Assembly (NCBI GenBank): GCA_027596075.1
Contig: JADGJC010000141.1
Span: forward strand, 1-64,000
Reading direction: 5' to 3'
DNA: 64,000 nucleotides
From: Rhizophlyctis rosea
Taxonomy: Eukaryota; Chytridiomycota; Chytridiomycetes; Rhizophlyctidales; Rhizophlyctidaceae
Below are positions 57,612 to 64,000 of the stretch, in pieces. Every line of letters starts with the position of its first letter. Within the stretch, counting starts at the first letter, position 1. The notes beneath the pieces were generated by a model, which worked only from the letters and a program-made list of their open reading frames with translations, searched no databases and was not told the DNA's origin. Both the position numbers and the translations under genes were made by a program.

Positions 57612-59458
57612 ATGTTCGGTCTGTTGCGACAACGCAGACCTCATGGTACCGCTATTACCACGTGTTACCCGCAGTCTGGTATCCACCTTTCCTATCTCGA
57701 TTCTTTTGTCAAGTCTTGTGGTGGCAGGTCCACATTGAGCGGGCTGACCACGGAGGAAGTCTGTGAATTATTTGTGAAAGCATGCACCAGGAAGGCGCTT
57801 TCGCTATGTAACGTCCTCTGGGCTGAACAGCCTTCGCAAGTTGGGCAGGCCAACTGGTTCATCAGTCATTCCTGGAAATACAACTTCCTCGATGTCGTTG
57901 ACGCGGTCAAGACGTTCTTTGAACATCAAGGGACAACAAATGTAACCATCTGGTTCGATTTGTTCTCCCTTCCCCAACATGAACGGACCACTGTTGCAGC
58001 CAGTTGGTTGGAGGGTACATTTTCCACGACCATCAAGGAAATTAGAAACGTCCTGATGATCCTCTACCCCTGGCACTCCCCAATCGCCCTAAGCCGAGCC
58101 TGGTGCGTCTACGAGCTGTTCGCCGCCGTCGAAGCCAAAGCCGAATTCGAAATCACCCTTCCTCCCTCCCAAACGCATGACTTCATAAGATCATCTCAAG
58201 ACAATCCACGCCAATTCTACAATACCATCGCCTCCCTCAAATCCGAAAACTGTGCTGCCTCAAAGAAAGAAGACCTCGACGCCATTCATAAAGCCATCCG
58301 CGATGCTGGTTAGTTCCGCGTGCTTGATCAGAAGGTCTTCGATCTGCTCTACAATTGGATGGAGACCGGAATGCAGTTGCTATTGTGGAATATGGGCTTT
58401 TGCCCGTCATCTGAACAGTAGTTGCGTGTACAACAAACGGTTGGGGCGTTATATTTGGATTTGGGGAAATTTGCGAAAGCAGAGACGGTATATTCGGCCT
58501 CATGGATATCTGCCAGAAAGTCACGGGGGTTGGGGGATCGAATCACTATTGTATCACGGCTGGGCGAAGCGCATTCTTTGACCGGCTTGGGACAGTACGA
58601 AAAAGCGGAGAAGCTATTTCTGGAATGTGAGGGCACCGTAAAACAAGAAAGGTTTCGGAAGGAAGACGACTTCGCATTGGCTACGTTCAGCGGTCTAGCT
58701 GCCGTATATAATGCGCAGGGCAAGTACGAGCAAGCAAGGGCTCACCATCAGATGTGTTGGGAGATACCGAAGTCGGAGCGGGGAGAATATGATTTGAATA
58801 CTTTAACGTCCTGGGATGGAATGGCCGTAGCGTATGTGGGGCTGGGGCGGAACGAGCTGGCGATACCCATACATAGATCCAAATAAGCCGGGAAAAGCAT
58901 GGGGAGGATCACCTTTTCACTTTACCATGCCTTTATCACCTGGCCACGGCACTCCGAGCTCAAAAATGCTTCGAGGACGCAGAGACCCTCTATTCGGATT
59001 GCTTGCACAGGGCGGAGGTTGTGCTCGGACCGGACCATCCCAATGTCCTGAAGATCGTTTTCCACCTGGGATTGTTGTGTGAAGATGAGGGAAGGGATGC
59101 GGAGGCGGCGACGTATTTCTCAAGATGCTGGAAGGCGAGACGGCGTGTGCTGGGCGACAAGCATCCGGATACACTGCGGTGCGGGGAACAGCTTGAAAGG
59201 TTGCAAAAACGTGGAACGCTGATTACAAGGAAAATCTTTGTGACTTATGCAAGGAGCCGGAGAGCGTTAAGAAAACCATTCAGTAAGTTGTGGCTCTGAC
59301 GGCCTTGTTATCTCGAGACTTCTGGTGGTGCTCACTGTCGTTGATTATGTTCGTTCGTTTTAGGACTGGTATGGTTTCTCTTCAAATGGGCGTTCGGAAT
59401 ATACCTCTTTGTCATGATTCTCGGAGCCGTTCCGATACTTTCCGGAGCGAAGAGATGA
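57612..59458 (+). pseudogene. TIR-like domain plus KLC-type TPR protein with C-terminal membrane helix, copy 2, decayed
   Basis: Starting at the Met at 57612, the frame runs through the lead-in (YLDSFVKSCGG), ANWFISHSWKYNFLDVVDAV, IWFDLFSLPQHER, NVLMILYPWHSPIAL, AWCVYELFAA and LPPSQ. It is then cut by TAG at 58311-58313 and again by TAG at 58419-58421. Kinesin-light-chain-like TPRs continue in that same frame (GALYLDLGKFAKAETVY, LGQYEKAEKLFLECEGT, AVYNAQGKYEQARAHH) until a frame change near 58870-58886. They resume in another frame (YHLATALRAQKCFEDAETLY, LGLLCEDEGRDAEAATYF, VLGDKHPDTL). An 81-nt intron (59283-59363) leads in phase to a terminal exon encoding one membrane helix (LVWFLFKWAFGIYLFVMILG) and a TGA at 59456-59458. 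At least three lesions mark it as a pseudogene unless they are errors. Confidence 0.75.
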
Positions 59459-59542
59459 TCCTAATGGTGCATTTCTGTCGAATATATAGAGAGAGACGGG
59501 GTTTCCATTCCTACCAAATTATTAGTATTCTTTGGGAATTAC

Positions 59543-59560
59543 ATGTATGTATGTATGTAT
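59543..59560. repeat. (ATGT)n microsatellite
   Basis: Four and a half copies of ATGT in a row, just downstream of the decayed TIR-like/TPR gene. Confidence 0.8.
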
Positions 59561-61469
59561 TAACGACGACGTTTCGGATAGACCGATGAAGCGCCGCTGC
59601 ACGTTTCATTCGCATCTGAAGCACTACTCTGACGATACTCATCTGCTCGGTGAGGACGCCTACTGTGGAATGATCATGACTCGGTGGGCAAAAAAATGAG
59701 GCGCGCAGATCTACCGAAATCCACTGAATCCACTTGGCAAGAGTGATACTTAAGAGCATATGCTGCGTTGTTGAAGCATGCTTGCCTCCAATGACACCAC
59801 CCGAACGCAGCGCCATGTTTGTCCTTCTCGTCAACATTTCCATTGCCATTCCTTAGCGAAACCAAAGAGATTGATGCATGGTTTTCAGGTCGCGCTCCAA
59901 GCTCGTCCTCACCACCGACGGATGCCTTTGCGTTCGTCTGCGGCGCTCTGGTCGAGTCATACAGTATTCCTTTTGCGTGGTGCGGATGGTCAAACCTTAC
60001 TGACCATGCCGAATGAGATTCCCTTGTCGCTCATACATGACGAGGCTCGGCTTTGGCTCAAATGCGAGCATGAATCGCTTCATGCGGCATGCTGAAGTCG
60101 CATGATGCGGAAGTCACACACGCTTGTAGGGGGAGATGACATACTCACCGATTGAGCGTATATGTTTTATGGAAGTGCAAGCCCGCCATTCTTGTGCTTC
60201 TTGTTGCAACATTCAAGTTGCTGACTTTTTATTAGTTTTTTCAGGGGGTATTCACCACCAGCTCGCTGGTGCGTTCACTATACTGAACCACAGCAGAGCA
60301 GTATCACAAGTGGGACTTCGTCCTGAAAGCATGCTGCAGTATGTGCCAATTCTGGTTCCTGTTTGGATGACTTGCTCAACTCATTCTTATTTTTCTGTGT
60401 TTCAGCAAACTTCTTGTCTGTAAGTTGAAGTCCATCACCGAAGTAAGGGTTGTTCGAATGCCACATCGAACATGCTTTGATAACCCTGGAGGATCGCATG
60501 AAGAAGTGTGCTCCAGGTTTACAACTTTCTTCCTGCGTACCACCTTTTTTCTGACAAGATTTGAGACTGGCTTCTCAACGGACAGAATGAGTGTGCCCTG
60601 CCTTCCCCGGTGGCTTGAGGGCATGGCTACGCTCTTCCGAGCGGAAAAGGGTTCTAATAATCTAGGCCGACGGAGAAACACAGTTTTTTTTACAATTGAA
60701 ATACACTTTTTGCTGTATCAATGAGTTGTACTCACATGTGTGCCTGGATGAGTCTTTTGATATCCCAACTAAAAAATAGCGGCTGCCCCGTCATCGCAAT
60801 GTGCTGTGCCAGTCCAGGGTCTTATGATACGTTCAAAGTCAAGCGAGCGAGAGGTGTAAAGAAGCTGGTACTTGCACACTTTCCTCATCAGCAATTCGTT
60901 GATTGTGAGCGGTCCAGTTCACTTTTTGCGTCATCCAGTGCACATCACCATACCAGTCCAAAAAAAGCAACGATAGTTCTTTTGAAACCCACACTAAGCT
61001 GGTTGTGCACCATCGCAACCATGAAGTGTGTTCAAGAGCATTGCTGTCGTGATCCTGTTCCCGTGCTTTCCTTTAAGACTCTAAACAACTGTCAAGCTTG
61101 CTAAACTTACACCCACTTCCCGCCAAATTTATCTCCACATCCCACTTTGTGAATAATGCTCAACCGAAAAAAGCTGATGCCGCTCGCTGTACAACCTATG
61201 GCGTTGTGTTCTCTCTGGATATCTTGATCCTTTCAACCATGAACGACCTGGTCTCTGTTCAATCAGCCCCACTAGGCTGTGACAAAGTGCCGAGTTGTCC
61301 AGCCTGTAGTTTTCGCCGATATGAACTGTCTGATGCTTTGAGTAGGCATATCACTAAAGAGTAAATTTCAAGATATTTAGTCTTCACGTAGGGATTTCAT
61401 CCAAGCATGTTTCTCTTTTCCTTTTTTGCAATGGATTGTGAGATACTGTGAGGTATTTTGCGGGTCAAC

Positions 61470-61531
61470 GAGGAGATCACAGCTTCCGAGGAGATTACAG
61501 CTTCGAGGCATCCGAGAAGACTATAGCTTTG
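61470..61531. repeat. Imperfect 18-nt repeat, 3 copies
   Basis: GAGGAGATCACAGCTTCC (61470) is followed directly by GAGGAGATTACAGCTTCG (61488). After an 8-nt spacer comes GAGAAGACTATAGCTTTG (61514). The units diverge progressively. Non-coding as far as I can see. Confidence 0.7.
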
Positions 61532-63666
61532 ACGATTCGCGGTGATAGCTAGTGATTGACATTGACTCATTCACCATTTTGAACATGCTCGGTCAGGCTG
61601 TAGAGGTTGAGGGCATGTCAATTCAGCCCACTGTGATCGACCCCTCCAACCACGCCCAACAACTTTTTTTAAGGTGGTCAATGTTTCACACCAACGCAAA
61701 CTTTGCTTGCCTTGAATGCGCAATTCAGCGAGAGGTCGAAATGGTCGCGACAAGTCTCCTGGATTTGAATCACAGACGGTTATCGCCATATTTACTCCTG
61801 CGCCTGATGATACTTCCACTATCAGATAGTACATCTTCCCTGACTCCCAATTGCTGCATAGATGTGTATTTCTCAATAAGCGTTGCTTTATTTTTGAGTC
61901 CTGAACATTAACAAATCAAGTGAGCTGATATGACGGTTGGTTGATGAACGAGATTGACCAGAAGTTATGCAATGACTGTCATTGGTGAGCACCTCATCCT
62001 CTTACTTCCTCTTCTGACATAAGCCACCGTGGAACTACCGTGGGGGTGACGGTACAAATATTGATGACTCTTGCAAAAAAGTAAGGGAAACAACTCCATC
62101 TTTCTATTCCTTCCTGCCGCTTTGTCTTACACCGGCAATGGAGATGGTCTCATCTGTTCCACCAAACGGAGTTCAAGGAATCATGTACACCAACGGTCAT
62201 GCTTGGTCAAGTGGCACCATGTAGGAGAAAACATGGCAACCAGCACGCTACCACGAAGCAGAGATTTCTGCTATGTTGCAAAGTGGTGCCGCATGCAGAT
62301 ATGATAGGCTTCCTTTTGACGAACTTCAACAGGATCATGGGTGGTTCCTGTTTCGCGCTCCTGTGGGTCTGAAAGTCGATGATAAACACACAAGACTTCC
62401 CCGCGTATCATGTCTTGGCGGCACCAGGTCGAACAAGGTGAGTTGATGTCAATGTAACCCACAATTCCGGCTGTTGATGACATTTGTGATTCCATATCAC
62501 GCTCGAGAGAGACTCCCATCTCATGCTCAGTAGACATGTTGTCCTGATGAGTTATTGTGTACCCACAGAGGAAACGATCGGTGTCATCCCATTGAGAATC
62601 TTTAGAATGCTTGGCATACCTGAATTTGTCGTCTGGTTTGCACATTCCAACCCCGCGCATTACTGGTACGCATGATTAGCTACGGGCGACTTTGTAATAT
62701 CTTCCCTCCCGGTCTCCCGATTGACGGCTCCAATACTAAAAGAAGAGCACGCCGCTCATAGCGAAATATATCTCACCGTATATTGTCTCCTGCCTGCAAC
62801 AGCAGACAACGTTCATGCCACATTATTTTTCTTTGTCAGATCGAGCATTTGGACATCAAGCTTTGCCGAGCTTAGTGTATTGAAAATTTGCGAATCATGA
62901 ACAATTTAAATGCCATTGAATTTCTGTCAGGATTGCGTTCAGGTTGTATGGACAAGTCTGTATCAGGTCAACCTACCCGTCTTGATGCATTCGCAACGAC
63001 ACGTTCTTTTTTTTGGATTTTTGCGTGTTTTCCCGAGAACGTATCAAGGAGAATGCAAGATCGCGAATCGCCGGAGTAACGCGCAAGCATTGCCGCTTGA
63101 CGAATCGACACAAGTGAGTGTTTCCTCCATGATGTACTGATGAAAAACGAAAGGCAACCTTCAAACGTGAGAGAGATGACGGGTTTGTCACCACTTCCTT
63201 CTGTTGCTGCCCGAGGTTCACTGCAAATACTTCTTTACACATCATTCATTGACATGCCAAAGACAATTTCGGATGCTTCAGCGGCGCAAGGGACACAGCG
63301 AGCACGTTCACTTCATCTCTTATCAAGATTTGCATTGCCAATGCGCTCTTTCCAAGACAGCTATTACATTTGGTGGACACACACTCCGTACATCCTATTT
63401 CTGCAAGAAATGTTCGTTCCTGAGATGAAAAAGAAGTTTTTACGGAAACATATTTTATGCCACTTGCCACGACTTTGGTTTCAAGTTGCAGACACCACCA
63501 TTCCGCGTCCTCTTTGTCTATTTAGGAGTGGAAAGCAAACCGATCAAACAGTATCAAAATGTTAGATATCACAAAACAACATACAGAAGATAGGTACGAC
63601 AAACTCAAAACTGCTCAAGTCTCTGCAATCATCAAAAAAAGTACTATTTGACCGACTGTTGACTCT

Positions 63667-64000
63667 TCACGGCCCAGGAGGACGGGGAGATGAAGTGCGA
63701 CTGGGTGGGTTTTTGCGCTCTGCGGAGGAAGTATGTTAATCAAGCAGCCTTAGATCGTTCAACATCCATACATCGTCATGCGCGCAAAGAATTGAACCTC
63801 TCGGCACTTACCCAACGGCTCCTCATCTCCCAACAACGGGTCGAAATCATCCCCAGGCAAACTACTATACTTCTGTCCAACCCCGGCACCCACACCCGCC
63901 GTGGCCGTCTTGACACCACCACCATCCTTCCTCAACGCCGAAAGTCTCTCCGTCAAATTCAAACCACCAGCGCCCCGATTAGCGGACGGACTCGCCGGCC
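63667..64000 (-). CDS. 3' end of an unidentified gene running off the right edge
   Basis: The visible minus-strand exon runs from the window edge to 63812. It contains LNLTERLSALRKDGGGV, then a Gly/Ala/Val-rich stretch and KYSSLPGDDFDPLLGDEEPL. A canonical GTAAGT donor and a 92-nt intron (63720-63811) lead in phase to a last exon (63719-63667), ERKNPPSRTSSPRPPGP-stop. The C-terminus is basic and Pro/Ser-rich and probably disordered. Too little is visible to name the family. The rest of the gene lies beyond 64000. Confidence 0.7.

Larger units (their letters stand above)
59459..63666. other. Gene-poor region
   Basis: About 4.2 kb with short frames on both strands, none convincing. A TGTA microsatellite (59543-59560) and a three-unit 18-nt repeat (61470-61531) are present. 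I found no RNA gene or mobile element. Confidence 0.4.

Noticed and set aside
58311..58421. Reassigned TAG codon, or an intron, as explanation for the two in-frame stops
   Set aside because: No GT-AG pair removes both stops in phase, and a third lesion (frame change) follows, so decay is simpler than recoding.
1..64000. CRISPR array, bacterial operon, riboswitch or rRNA
   Set aside because: None seen; introns and the nuclear-type tRNA show eukaryotic nuclear DNA.

Overview
The window looks like nuclear DNA from a zoosporic (chytrid-type) fungus. The genes have many short GT-AG introns, mostly 55-100 nt. A near-complete gene for the ciliary/flagellar protein CFAP43 points to a flagellated fungus. 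Secreted plant-cell-wall enzymes, one carrying a fungal CBM1, point to a saprotroph or plant-debris degrader. Two 10-N runs (11752-11761 and 32970-32979) are assembly gaps. The exon structures given here were read by eye and checked for phase consistency. No database search was run.

Layout. 0.7-7.4 kb, + strand: CFAP43. 7.8-10.5 kb, - strand: a TIR-like/TPR protein with a one-base frameshift, directly continued by an 8-9-helix membrane protein that may be its C-terminal half. 11.1 kb: tRNA-Glu(UUC). 11.5-13.4 kb, - strand: a membrane protein interrupted by an assembly gap. 13.4-18.6 kb: gene-poor. 18.6-22.4 kb, + strand: a 1266-aa intronless low-complexity protein. 23.1-26.3 kb, - strand: a tandem pair of TMEM151-like membrane proteins. 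26.9-28.2 kb, - strand: a vWA-type protein whose MIDAS strand lies at the C-terminal side of the fold, followed by zinc-binding repeats. 29.8-32.3 kb, + strand: the DNA-repair scaffold UVSSA (10 exons). 32.3-39.2 kb: gene-poor except for one small Cys-rich, GPI-like protein.

39.2-44.4 kb, - strand: a GH3 beta-glucosidase ending in RDEL and a pectate lyase with a C-terminal CBM1. 45.6-47.1 kb, - strand: a type II membrane protein with an in-frame TGA. 47.8-52.2 kb, - strand: a LisH/CTLH/WD40 protein. 53.3-55.0 kb, + strand: a multi-pass, 7TM-like membrane protein. 57.6-59.5 kb, + strand: a second, decayed TIR-like/TPR gene with a C-terminal membrane helix. 59.5-63.7 kb: no recognisable gene. 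63.7-64.0 kb, - strand: the 3' end of a gene that runs off the window.

Functional links are loose. The GH3 and pectate lyase genes form a small secreted or secretory-pathway carbohydrate-degradation pair. The two TIR-like/TPR copies, one at each end of the window, are the best candidate for an undescribed system: a TIR-like domain, then TPRs, then membrane helices in a flagellated fungus.
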